Source: Bacteroidales bacterium (GTDB lineage Bacteria; Bacteroidota; Bacteroidia; Bacteroidales; Lentimicrobiaceae). Taken from it: a stretch of 64,000 nt of DNA. Below are positions 17,766 to 27,023 of this stretch, piece by piece; the first letter of the stretch is position 1; every line of letters begins with the position of its first letter. The notes under the pieces are model-generated. The model was not told the DNA's origin and did no database searches. It saw nothing but the letters and a program-made list of their open reading frames with translations. The stretch covers positions 31,713-95,712 of the forward strand of contig JADJEQ010000024.1 in NCBI GenBank assembly GCA_016709025.1, in the 5' to 3' direction. The position numbers and the translations under genes were made by a program.

Positions 17766-18890
17766 ATGATGATCAACCGTATTCAGTCAAATAATATTAA
17801 ATCCAGATTATTTAGTGGGAAAGCGATCGTATTGCTTGGTGCCCGGCAAACAGGTAAAACTACCCTGGTTCGCCGGTTAGTTGAAGAAACAGGGGAACCA
17901 TTTATATTTCTTAACTGTGATGAACCGGTTGTTCAAACTATGTTTGAGCATATTTCAACAGAAAACTGGAAGCAATTAATTGGCAGCAACAGGATCGTGG
18001 TAATTGATGAAGCGCAACGAATTCTGAATATTGGAATCAAATTAAAATTAGCAACCGATAATTTCAAAGAAATTCAATTGATTGTAACAGGATCTTCATC
18101 TCTTGATCTGGCAAATGCCATTAATGAACCCCTTACCGGTCGTATCTGGAATTATTTACTTTATCCCATAAGCTGGGGTGAATTGAAGGATACCTTTCAT
18201 TACATTCAAAGAGTGCAACAACTTGAATCAAGGCTTGTTTACGGAATGTATCCGGAAATAATTACAAATACAGGAAAGGAAGTCGAACTTTTGAATAACC
18301 TGGCGGGCAGTTATCTTTACAAGGATTTATTGTCCTATGGTGGTATCAGGAAACCGGAATATCTCCAATTATTGCTGAGAGCATTGGCTCTTCAGTTAGG
18401 CAACGAGGTTTCATATAATGAACTATCGGGTCTGACAGGACTTGATAAGAACACTGTCATGAGCTATATCTCAATGCTTGAACAGGCATATATTATTTTC
18501 AGGCTTCAGCCGCTCAGCAGAAACCTGCGTAATGAAATTTCAACCAGCCGAAAAGTTTATTTCTACGATAATGGAATCCGAAATGCGCTGATTTCAAATT
18601 TCAACCCACTTCAATTGAGGAATGATGCCGGTGCATTGTGGGAAAATTTTATGATTAGCGAGCGCTTAAAGCACAACCACTATAACAAACAATACGTAAA
18701 TTCATATTTCTGGCGAACAAGGGCCGGGCAGGAAATTGATCTTATTGAGGAATCCGGAGGGAAATTTGATGCCTTCGAGTTTAAATGGAACGAAAAAAAG
18801 GCGGGTAAATTATCAAAGATCTTTACAGAATCTTATCCGACAGGAAAGTGCGAAGTTATTCACAGAGAGAATTTCGAAGAATTCATCTGA
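17766..18890 (+). CDS. AAA ATPase with DUF4143 domain
   Basis: 374 aa from ATG 17766. The in-frame codon at 17721 is rejected because it lies upstream of the promoter's -7 element. Walker A is GARQTGKTT and Walker B is IVVIDEAQR, followed by a sensor GSSSLDLA (AAA_14). The C-terminal half is DUF4143: a helical winged-helix-like region (NELSGLTGLDKNTVMSYISML) and a terminal EIDLIEESGGKFDAFEFKW. That terminal segment keeps the D ... E-x-K spacing of PD-(D/E)xK folds. Family proteins are common in Bacteroidetes and archaea, often isolated, with no firm function. Here the gene stands alone with its own operator and is followed by an unusual repeat. Confidence 0.88.
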   Translation: MMINRIQSNNIKSRLFSGKAIVLLGARQTGKTTLVRRLVEETGEPFIFLNCDEPVVQTMFEHISTENWKQLIGSNRIVVIDEAQRILNIGIKLKLATDNFKEIQLIVTGSSSLDLANAINEPLTGRIWNYLLYPISWGELKDTFHYIQRVQQLESRLVYGMYPEIITNTGKEVELLNNLAGSYLYKDLLSYGGIRKPEYLQLLLRALALQLGNEVSYNELSGLTGLDKNTVMSYISMLEQAYIIFRLQPLSRNLRNEISTSRKVYFYDNGIRNALISNFNPLQLRNDAGALWENFMISERLKHNHYNKQYVNSYFWRTRAGQEIDLIEESGGKFDAFEFKWNEKKAGKLSKIFTESYPTGKCEVIHRENFEEFI

Positions 18891-18903
18891 TGCGTAAATT
18901 CAT

Positions 18904-18970
18904 TACTTTTCAGGAATGAAATCCCGTATAGTTATAACTTTTCAGGAATTGAATTCCGAAAAGTTATAAC
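18904..18970. repeat. Direct and inverted repeats after the AAA/DUF4143 gene
   Basis: ACTTTTCAGGAAT-GAAATCCCG recurs 34 bases later as ACTTTTCAGGAATTGAATTCCG. The second copy lies inside a long imperfect palindrome (18931-18970) bounded by GTTATAACTTTT and AAAAGTTATAAC. It could be a terminator, or a binding site for the protein encoded just upstream. Confidence 0.7.
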
Positions 18971-19108
18971 CCGGAAGAAATGGGACCCCTGCTTTCTGGC
19001 TGGATTACTGGAATCTTGTAAGTTGACAATGATCAGAATTTCACGAAAGTTCTCTTTTTCTGGTTAATCTCCGGAATCAATGATATTTAAGCAAATATCA
19101 CCCATAAA

Positions 19109-19132
19109 AAAGGGAAGCTTAAACTTCCCTTT
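19109..19132 (-). terminator. Terminator of the beta-helix/malectin gene
   Basis: A stem AAAGGGAAG/CTTCCCTTT with a 6-base loop, followed on the minus strand by a run of T, 25 bases after the stop at 19157. A second small palindrome lies at 19081-19100. Confidence 0.8.
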
Positions 19133-19156
19133 GATTTAAAAAGATTCATTTAAAGT

Positions 19157-22100
19157 CTATTCCACCACCAACCGGCCTGAATGCACCATTTTACCGTTTG
19201 AATCCACTACAATCAGGTTATAAATTCCTGAATGAAGCGATGAAAGGTCAATACTGGATTGATGATCGCGCAGCACCAACCGGCCCGTCATATCATAGAA
19301 GTAAACATTCGCCCCCGCAGGAAGTCCGTCTATGTTAATCCGGTCGCTGGCCGGGTTCGGATAAATCTTAACCGGGACAGACTCGTCTTTAATCACGATG
19401 GCCGACTTTTCTTCAACTGCATATCCATACAGCGCTATTTCGTTGGCATAGGCTGAAATGGTGTTGTACTCCGATATCCGTATGTAGCGGGTTGTTACAT
19501 TCGTAACATGAGGCTTCCATTGAACGTAACCATTGCAGGGCTCGGTAAACCAGTCGTTCCAGCTGTCAGGCGTTCCGTAGGAGAATACAAGGTTGGCGAC
19601 ATTATTCATATCGTGCACATATACCTTTGTGATCACATATTCCTGGCCCAGATCAAGGTACACATGGTAGGGAGAAAAATTGATGTTGTAATAGGGTTTC
19701 CACGAAAGGCTGGTGGGATGTTGATTCAATATGGGGCTGAGACTTTGTTCATCAACCAGGTATGCCGCGGATTGCCAGCTGCCATAAGGTGGCCGTACCA
19801 GATCGGTAATCATGGAAGCATTCAGCGGAATACGTTCAATTACGGGGGAATTGGTAACAGAGATGAACAGAGTATCTGAATCGGTAACCATGTAGGTATC
19901 GGTAACAACAATGATCACGCTGTAATTTCCGGCATCTGAATATCCCGGGGTGAGGACCAGTTTTCCCTGTCCGTTGGCAAGCGATACATATTGTGCAAAC
20001 GAAGGAAGGTTTATAAAGCTGAATGTCAGTAACTGATTATCGGCATCTGAAGCCGAAAACAGGCTATTTTGTGTTGTTCCCTCATTCATGGTTACCGGTG
20101 TCAGGCTGCCCAGAACCGGGGGATGATTTTCAAAGACATCGGTTACAGATATCATGAAATTAACCGAAGAATAACTGCAACCATCATCAGCCATGACAAC
20201 TACATTCTGGTAAGCACCGGCATCGCTGTAACCCGGAGTAAATAGCAACAAATAGTTCCCGTTCAACTGCACCAACTGTGCAAACGACGGAGCATTCTGT
20301 AACGACACCATCAGGGTATCACATCCGTTAAAATGGTCATCGGCAATGCTGAAAACAAGAGTATCTGAAGATGCTTCGTTAAGCTGGATATCTGAAATTC
20401 CGGTAATCAGGGGAGGATTGTTTGCCGCTTCCAGAAACCTGATTTCAACCCCGTTTATTTTTGCATCGTTCACTTGTTCATAAAAATCAACATTAAGTTG
20501 CTGGTCCTCTACGGAGACCAGGAATGTTTTTTTCACGGCCTGGTAACCATGATCACGGTATATATTAAATGAATCCAATACCGTGCTGTCTTCTGCGATC
20601 ACCCTGAATGTTTCGGTAAGATTGTTGGCAACCTCGGTGTATCGCTCCGCGAAATAGAGATTCAGTTCATATAAACCATTCGAGGGCAAAGGAAAAAGGA
20701 AGCTGAAGGTTGTATCTTCCATAAAACAGTGGCGGTAAGGCCCGAACAATGTATTCGGAGCTCCGGTTAAATTGGTGCCTTTCCACTTATGGCTCCCGGT
20801 TCCATAAGCCATATTGACTCCATAAACAGGCATACGGTCCTTATCTATCTGCCAGTTCAGATCGTTATCTGCCAGTTCCGGGCCTCCGTAATTGACGCGA
20901 TACAGAATACGGCCGGGTATAAGCACCGGAGGACTGACCGTAAGCAATACATCCACAGCATCGGGATTGCCAAATCCGTCATCGGCTACAACCCTGAAGT
21001 TATAACTGCCATTGTCGGCCAGCAGGGGTTTTATATTGATCAGGGCTGAACCGGTGTTTTGCTCAAACGTAGCGAAAGCGGGCAAATTGGTGATGGTATA
21101 CTCGATAGAATCGCCATCCATATCCACCGTTGTTATGTCGAGCAGCAATTTCGATGCAGCCTCCATGGAGTAACTGCTCAAAATTGGTAGTACAGGATCA
21201 GTATTCAGCGGATCCATAAAAGCAATTTTTATTCTTACCCGGGCAAACGCATTGTGGCTGTTGTCGTGAACCAGAATCACCGGGTAATACACGCCTTTCT
21301 GTTCCGGAGTTGAAAGCCCCCTGAACCTGAGAAGGCCATTTCCGGGTTGTTCGGTTTGTATAAAAGCCGGAAGATCGCGGATTTCGAAGGTGAGAAGATC
21401 GTTGTCAGTTGTTGTCACCTGCACAGTGTAGTCAAGTGAATCACCAAACAAAATGTATTGAGGTATCGGAGTTTCAAAGACCGGTGTTGAATTCATGGCA
21501 TGACCCAGGCCGGATTTTGGACCCATGTTGATGTATACGGCAGGATTGCCTGAAAGCAGGGTAAAAACGCCATTGGTTAAACCATAGACAACAGTGTCAA
21601 CCTGTGTCAGTAAATTTCCTGTTTCCTCCCAGAGCGGAACGGTAATGTCGTGGTTAAAGGCGAAAGTTGCCGGCTCATTGTAAAAGTTGTTTACGAGATG
21701 AATTTCGTTTACACTGTTCATGCTGGAGATAACCTGTTCGGCATGGGTGTTATAAAAATAATTCCCATAGAGGGAGATGGCCGAAGGGATGTTTGAATAG
21801 ATCCGGTCATCGATGAAAACACCACCTGTATTGGCCACATAATTACCAAACACTTCAATATCTCCGCTTCCCATCAGTGGGAGTCCAATTCCCGGGCAAT
21901 TCATGATGATGTTGTTGTAATATCTTCCCACTGTGTTGTCGCCGATCTGAACCGAGCCTTCCTGGTACAAAAGGCCGCCATTGCCGGTATTGTAGCAAAA
22001 ATTATTGTAGAGTTCTACGTCTTCAACGCAGTTGGCAACCTGAATGGCTTCCCTGATACAATCAGTCACAACATTGTTGTAAATTCTCACATGACGGAAT

Positions 22101-22699
22101 TCCATACCCGGTGAAATGGTTTCACCCACATAAATGGCCTCGCTTTGATGGTGGATATAATTATCGTGCAATATCAGGTTTGTGAATTGTGGATAAGGAG
22201 TTGGGGGACTGCCACTAAAATCCTTTTTAGCAACGATTCCAAAGAATCCGTTATGATGAATTTCAAGAAACTCTGCTTCACAATCGCTACTGAAGCCGTT
22301 GAATGCCAGTCCTGCTGTGGCGCCTCTAAGGCTGAACCCATAATGGATGGAATCTACCCCATTGCCACTGACCTTAATATAGCGGCAGTTGTCAAAAACG
22401 AGCGCACCCCAGGTCAGGGTGTCTTCGATGACCACCCTGCCACCGGAATTGATGATTACAATGGGTGCTTCAGGAGTTCCCTGAAGATCATAAAACTTGA
22501 GGGACAATGTGCGGCCTGACAAAATTTTTATGGTGTCACCGCCGACCGGCACTGAGTTGAAATAGTCAGGTCGTATGGTATTCCAATCGGAAGGGCCCAG
22601 GGTGAATACTTCTGCATTGCAGGTGAATCCGTAAACAGCTATGAAAAACAACAGGGTTAATTTTCTGATAGCAAATGGAGCGCTGAGTTTGGTGCTCAT
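19157..22699 (-). CDS. T9SS-secreted beta-helix/malectin/cadherin-like surface protein
   Basis: 1180 aa with a signal peptide (about 1-29). Residues about 40-390 form a right-handed parallel beta-helix (repeated NNIIMN, NYIHHQSEAIYVG, YNNVVTD turns), typical of polysaccharide lyases and glycan-binding proteins. Several cadherin/Ig-like repeats follow (SDADNQLLTFSF, GYSDAGNYSVIIV). A malectin-type carbohydrate-binding domain starts at RVNYGGPELADNDLNW and ends VNDAKINGVEIRF. A discoidin-like module comes near 1000-1100. The C-terminus is a type A T9SS sorting domain (VKIYPNPASDRINIDG ... HSGIYNLIVV). It probably binds or cuts an extracellular glycan; no catalytic residues could be assigned. 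Confidence 0.88.
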   Translation of the reverse strand: MSTKLSAPFAIRKLTLLFFIAVYGFTCNAEVFTLGPSDWNTIRPDYFNSVPVGGDTIKILSGRTLSLKFYDLQGTPEAPIVIINSGGRVVIEDTLTWGALVFDNCRYIKVSGNGVDSIHYGFSLRGATAGLAFNGFSSDCEAEFLEIHHNGFFGIVAKKDFSGSPPTPYPQFTNLILHDNYIHHQSEAIYVGETISPGMEFRHVRIYNNVVTDCIREAIQVANCVEDVELYNNFCYNTGNGGLLYQEGSVQIGDNTVGRYYNNIIMNCPGIGLPLMGSGDIEVFGNYVANTGGVFIDDRIYSNIPSAISLYGNYFYNTHAEQVISSMNSVNEIHLVNNFYNEPATFAFNHDITVPLWEETGNLLTQVDTVVYGLTNGVFTLLSGNPAVYINMGPKSGLGHAMNSTPVFETPIPQYILFGDSLDYTVQVTTTDNDLLTFEIRDLPAFIQTEQPGNGLLRFRGLSTPEQKGVYYPVILVHDNSHNAFARVRIKIAFMDPLNTDPVLPILSSYSMEAASKLLLDITTVDMDGDSIEYTITNLPAFATFEQNTGSALINIKPLLADNGSYNFRVVADDGFGNPDAVDVLLTVSPPVLIPGRILYRVNYGGPELADNDLNWQIDKDRMPVYGVNMAYGTGSHKWKGTNLTGAPNTLFGPYRHCFMEDTTFSFLFPLPSNGLYELNLYFAERYTEVANNLTETFRVIAEDSTVLDSFNIYRDHGYQAVKKTFLVSVEDQQLNVDFYEQVNDAKINGVEIRFLEAANNPPLITGISDIQLNEASSDTLVFSIADDHFNGCDTLMVSLQNAPSFAQLVQLNGNYLLLFTPGYSDAGAYQNVVVMADDGCSYSSVNFMISVTDVFENHPPVLGSLTPVTMNEGTTQNSLFSASDADNQLLTFSFINLPSFAQYVSLANGQGKLVLTPGYSDAGNYSVIIVVTDTYMVTDSDTLFISVTNSPVIERIPLNASMITDLVRPPYGSWQSAAYLVDEQSLSPILNQHPTSLSWKPYYNINFSPYHVYLDLGQEYVITKVYVHDMNNVANLVFSYGTPDSWNDWFTEPCNGYVQWKPHVTNVTTRYIRISEYNTISAYANEIALYGYAVEEKSAIVIKDESVPVKIYPNPASDRINIDGLPAGANVYFYDMTGRLVLRDHQSSIDLSSLHSGIYNLIVVDSNGKMVHSGRLVVE

Positions 22700-23119
22700 G
22701 ATCGTAACATTATGATTAATAATTGAATGAAGATAATAATTGATGAATACGTCTTAGAGGTGTTAAAATAGTTTACATCAGGAATGCCAACTACATATAA
22801 ATAATTCTGGTGATGTGAAAGAGTGACCGGAGAGCGTATTGAACAAATATTCAATAGTTTAGGCATGTAAAATACCTGGGTAGTCGAGTAGGATGAGCAC
22901 CAATAGTCTAACAAAGATAACGTTATACATTGGCTCAAAAACAAGGCAAAATTTATTTTCCATTATTTATACTATATATAAATAATTCACTATACATCCC
23001 GGCTACAAAATGATATCGTTTTTTTGTCTGATGCAGAAAAATCTGTTCAGGGTTTGGGTGGTTGAAGGATTCTTTATTACCTTTCCACCGAAATATAATC
23101 AATTATCTGGATATTTACC
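22700..23119. other. Divergent intergenic region with minus-strand promoter
   Basis: No credible ORF. Minus-strand TATCTTTG (22919-22912) with TTG near 22944-22942 fits a promoter for the beta-helix gene, giving a leader of about 210 bases. A plus-strand promoter for icmF was not clear; TACCTTTC near 23080 is only a near match to the -7 element. Confidence 0.45.
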
Positions 23120-26100
23120 ATGCAGGAAACCACCGTTTACAAGCCCCAAAACCATATCCGTATCGTTACAGCCGCTTCACTGTTCGATGGGCACGATGCA
23201 GCGATTAATGTGATGCGCCGGATTCTGCAATCCTCAGGCGCTGAAGTTATTCACCTTGGTCACGACCGTTCCGTTCAGGAAGTGGTGCAATGTGCAATTC
23301 AGGAAGATGTGCAGGCCATTGCTATTACCTCCTATCAGGGTGGTCATATGGAGTATTTCAAATACATGCATGATTTATTAAAAGAAGCCGGTTGCGGACA
23401 TATAAAAATCTTCGGGGGTGGGGGCGGAGTGATCTTACCCCATGAAATGGAGGAGTTGCACCAATACGGCATTACCCGCTTATATTCGCCCGACGATGGC
23501 CGGCATATGGGCCTGCAGGGGATGATCAACGATTTGCTGATGAAGGCTGATTTCCCGGTAGGTCAGATAGAGGGACTTAAAACCGGGGATATCAGGAGTG
23601 GAAATATCAGGGCCATAGCATCTATGATCACGGCTGCTGAAAATTCTCCTGACAGCATTAAGGAAATTACCAAAGTCCTGGGGCAAAACTGCAGTGACCA
23701 GAAAAATCCGGTACTCGGGATTACGGGGACAGGCGGTGCCGGAAAATCATCCCTGGTTGATGAATTGGTCAGGAGGTTTTTGCAATCAAATCCTGATAAG
23801 AGAATGGCAATTCTTTCGGTGGATCCCACCCGCCGCAAGAGTGGGGGAGCCTTGCTGGGCGATCGTATCCGGATGAACGCCATCAACACGCCCCGGGTAT
23901 TTATGCGAAGCATGGCCACACGGCAGGCCAACCTGGCTTTGTCGAAATACATCAGCGACGCAGTCTGCATCGTGAAAAATGGCGGTTTTGACCTTGTTAT
24001 TCTCGAAAGCTCAGGCATCGGCCAAAGCGATACCGAAATTGTGGATTATGCTGATATATCACTTTATGTGATGACTCCGGAATACGGAGCTGCCTCCCAG
24101 CTGGAGAAAATCGATATGCTTGATTTTGCCGATGTCATCGCCATCAACAAGTCCGACAAGCGGGGAGCTGCCGATGCTTTGCGCGATGTAAAAAAACAGT
24201 ATGCCCGCAACCATAAATTATGGGATGCGGAAGCGGAAGACCTGCCCGTATTCAGCACCATGGCTTCGCAATTCAACGATGCCGGGGTAAACAAGCTATA
24301 TGACCATCTGATTGGTTTAATGAATGCGAAATCAGGCACAGATTTTAAAACCAATCTGTTGTTTGCGGGCGAAGAGCAGACGGGAACCCAGATTATTCCA
24401 CCGGCAAGGGTCCGATATCTTTCGGAGATTACCGAGACAGTGAGGAATTACAACCGGCAATCAGAATTCATGGCCTTAACAGCGGTTGAGTTGCAGTCGT
24501 TTGAGCACGCTTCGTCATTGCTGCTGGAAACCACCGGTTCAATTCCGGAAGTTCTGACCGAAAAGATTGCTTCATTGAAAAAATCGCTGGGAGCAGAAAA
24601 TCTGGATCTGCTGACCAATTGGGAGGCTAAGAAGAAAACCTACAGCGATCCGGAATACATCTATTCTGTTCGTGGCAAAGAAATTAAAATAGAAACGCAC
24701 ACTGAATCTCTTTCCCATTCGAGCATTCCGAAAATCAGTATGCCACGGTATTACGGCTGGGGTGATATTCTGAAATGGTCGTTGCGCGAGAATGTACCCG
24801 GAGAGTTTCCTTTTGCCGCCGGGGTTTATCCGTTTAAACGTGAGAATGAAGATCCCACCCGTATGTTTGCCGGGGAAGGTGGTCCTGAACGCACCAACAA
24901 ACGGTTTCACTACGTTTCGGCCGGCATGCCGGCACGCAGGTTATCCACTGCCTTCGACTCGGTAACGCTTTATGGTGCCGATCCCGATGTAAGGCCTGAT
25001 ATTTATGGGAAGATAGGCAATGCAGGTGTTTCAATTGCATGTCTCGACGACGCCAAGAAACTGTATTCCGGTTTTAACCTGGTGGATGCCGCCACCTCTG
25101 TAAGTATGACCATCAATGGTCCGGCACCAACACTGGTGGGATTTTTTATGAATACTGCCATCGATCAGCAATGTGAGCTGTACATAAGAAAACATGGACT
25201 GGAGGCAGAAGTTGAGAATAAAACCGCATCCATTTATAAAGACCGGGGAACTTCCCGGCCGGCGTATCAGGGCAATCTGCCTGAAGGCAACAATGGATTG
25301 GGATTGATGCTGCTGGGGGTTACCGGTGATCAGGTGTTGCCGGCAGATGTTTACAAAAAGATTAAAACCGATACCATTTCGAAGGTCCGCGGAACCGTTC
25401 AGGCCGATATTCTGAAGGAGGATCAGGCCCAGAATACCTGTATTTTCTCTACCGATTTTTCGCTGAAGGTGATGGGGGATGTACAGGAATATTTTATTAA
25501 AAACAATGTCAGAAATTTTTATTCGGTTTCGATATCGGGTTACCATATAGCTGAAGCTGGTGCCAATCCCATCACCCAACTGGCGCTTACGCTGGCAAAC
25601 GGATTTACCTATGTAGAGTATTATCTGTCACGGGGGATGAGAATCGATGATTTCGCTCCTAATTTCTCCTTCTTTTTCTCCAATGGCATCGATCCGGAAT
25701 ACGCGGTTTTGGGCCGTGTGGCACGCCTGATATGGGCCAAGGCCATGAAACTGAAGTATGGTGCCAATGAGCGCGCACAGATGCTGAAGTACCATATTCA
25801 GACTTCCGGTCGCTCACTGCATGCCCAGGAAATTGCCTTCAACGATATCCGCACCACCCTGCAGGCCTTGTATGCCATTTACGATAATTGTAATTCGCTG
25901 CACACCAATGCGTATGATGAAGCCATCACCACCCCGACAGAGGAATCGGTACGCAGGGCGATGGCCATTCAGCTGATCATCAATCATGAGCTGGGCCTGG
26001 CGAAAAACCAGAACCCATTGCAGGGAGCATTTATCATAGAGGAATTGACCGATCTGGTTGAAGAAGCGGTAATGGCTGAGTTTGACCGTCTCACCGAACG

Positions 26101-26488
26101 CGGCGGTGTGCTGGGCGCCATGGAAACCATGTATCAGCGCAGCCGGATACAGGAAGAATCGCTCTATTATGAAAAACTAAAGCACGATGGGAAACTGCCC
26201 ATCATGGGAGTAAATACTTTCCTTTCATCGGAGGGCTCGCCAACTGTGATTCCATCCGAAGTAATCCGGTCAACGCCCGAAGAAAAGGACTACCAGGTTA
26301 AGATGCTGGAGCAACTGCATAAAACCTGGCAACCAGAAGCCGTAAAGGCACTCCATGATCTGCATCTAAAAGCAGCTACCGGTGGCAATGTGTTTGAAGC
26401 CCTGATGGAAGCTGCAAAGTTCTGCTCGATTGGTCAGATTACCAATGAATTGTTCAGGGTAGGTGGGCAGTACAGGAGGAATATGTAA
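23120..26488 (+). CDS. icmF: Fused isobutyryl-CoA mutase (IcmF)
   Basis: 1122 aa, the usual IcmF length, with all domains in order. The N-terminal B12-binding domain has DGHDAA (D23-G24-H25, the lower axial His). A MeaI-type G-protein chaperone carries Walker A GTGGAGKS (203-210) and NKSDKRGA. The C-terminal acyl-CoA mutase TIM barrel follows, with GEFPFAAGVYPFKRENEDPTR, FNSIS-like YSVSISGYHIAEAGA, and HIQTSGRSLHAQEI. The PFAAGVYPFKR segment is the IcmF type rather than methylmalonyl-CoA mutase. The enzyme interconverts isobutyryl-CoA and butyryl-CoA (some homologues also isovaleryl/pivalyl-CoA) with adenosylcobalamin, while the G domain proofreads cofactor loading. It stands alone, with no B12 riboswitch seen. 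Confidence 0.96.
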   Translation: MQETTVYKPQNHIRIVTAASLFDGHDAAINVMRRILQSSGAEVIHLGHDRSVQEVVQCAIQEDVQAIAITSYQGGHMEYFKYMHDLLKEAGCGHIKIFGGGGGVILPHEMEELHQYGITRLYSPDDGRHMGLQGMINDLLMKADFPVGQIEGLKTGDIRSGNIRAIASMITAAENSPDSIKEITKVLGQNCSDQKNPVLGITGTGGAGKSSLVDELVRRFLQSNPDKRMAILSVDPTRRKSGGALLGDRIRMNAINTPRVFMRSMATRQANLALSKYISDAVCIVKNGGFDLVILESSGIGQSDTEIVDYADISLYVMTPEYGAASQLEKIDMLDFADVIAINKSDKRGAADALRDVKKQYARNHKLWDAEAEDLPVFSTMASQFNDAGVNKLYDHLIGLMNAKSGTDFKTNLLFAGEEQTGTQIIPPARVRYLSEITETVRNYNRQSEFMALTAVELQSFEHASSLLLETTGSIPEVLTEKIASLKKSLGAENLDLLTNWEAKKKTYSDPEYIYSVRGKEIKIETHTESLSHSSIPKISMPRYYGWGDILKWSLRENVPGEFPFAAGVYPFKRENEDPTRMFAGEGGPERTNKRFHYVSAGMPARRLSTAFDSVTLYGADPDVRPDIYGKIGNAGVSIACLDDAKKLYSGFNLVDAATSVSMTINGPAPTLVGFFMNTAIDQQCELYIRKHGLEAEVENKTASIYKDRGTSRPAYQGNLPEGNNGLGLMLLGVTGDQVLPADVYKKIKTDTISKVRGTVQADILKEDQAQNTCIFSTDFSLKVMGDVQEYFIKNNVRNFYSVSISGYHIAEAGANPITQLALTLANGFTYVEYYLSRGMRIDDFAPNFSFFFSNGIDPEYAVLGRVARLIWAKAMKLKYGANERAQMLKYHIQTSGRSLHAQEIAFNDIRTTLQALYAIYDNCNSLHTNAYDEAITTPTEESVRRAMAIQLIINHELGLAKNQNPLQGAFIIEELTDLVEEAVMAEFDRLTERGGVLGAMETMYQRSRIQEESLYYEKLKHDGKLPIMGVNTFLSSEGSPTVIPSEVIRSTPEEKDYQVKMLEQLHKTWQPEAVKALHDLHLKAATGGNVFEALMEAAKFCSIGQITNELFRVGGQYRRNM

Positions 26489-27023
26489 TTTTTGATTCCG
26501 GATTTTGGGGTCGTCAGTGGTTACTGGTTACTGGTTACTGGATGTCGGTTACTGGTCATTCGTCATTCTAGATTCGTCATTCTACATTCATAAACTGTCA
26601 GCACGCGCCTGCCTGATTGCCAGGCAGACAGGTCAGAAAATAATACGCGCGCGATCCGCTTTTTCATTTCCTAAATTTGAGCATTACTTGTCTCCCCCCC
26701 AAAATGGGGGGGCGGGGGGGCTTTGGTAAATTTTGGGGGGTGCCCCCGTGGGGGGGGGGGGGCTTTGAGAGAGGGGGGGGGGCCCCCCCAAAAAAGGGGG
26801 GGGGGGGGGGGGGGGGAGGGGGGGGGGGTTTTTTTGGGGATTAAAGCGGGGGGGGAAAAAAAAGAAAGTTGAAAAAAAAGGGGGGAGGAGGGGGAAGGGG
26901 AAGGGGCCCCCGGGGGGGGAAAGGGGCCGAAAAGGGAGGGGCCCCCCCCACCCCCCCCGGCAAAAAAAATGGCCTTTCAGTCTGACTGAATCAAACAATT
27001 ATTCGTAATTCTGAACTCCGAAA
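26489..27023. other. Repeat-rich intergenic region with degenerate poly-G tract
   Basis: No gene. It starts with short tandem repeats (TTACTGG and ATTCGTCATTCTA units, 26514-26600) and a palindrome at 26608-26632. From about 26693 to 26960 the sequence collapses into long runs of G or C with short A/T islands. That composition is unlike any neighbour and is best explained as unreliable base calls or assembly over a G-rich intergenic repeat. The proline-rich reading of this tract on the minus strand is not a gene. Confidence 0.7.
26608..26632. repeat. Dispersed palindrome (REP-like)
   Basis: CCTGCCTGATTGCCAGGC with AGACAGG forms an imperfect palindrome. Its reverse complement recurs, nearly identical, at 48328-48354, and a half copy lies near 6244. 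Confidence 0.55.

Noticed and set aside
18901..19080. CRISPR-like repeats after the AAA gene
   Set aside because: Only two direct copies with an internal palindrome and no spacer pattern or cas gene; not an array.
22696..22944. Minus-strand 82-codon frame upstream of the beta-helix gene
   Set aside because: It covers the likely promoter and leader and has no protein-like features.
26684..26998. Minus-strand 104-codon Pro/Phe-rich reading frame
   Set aside because: It is the translation of a poly-G/poly-C tract, with no start context and no protein-like composition.
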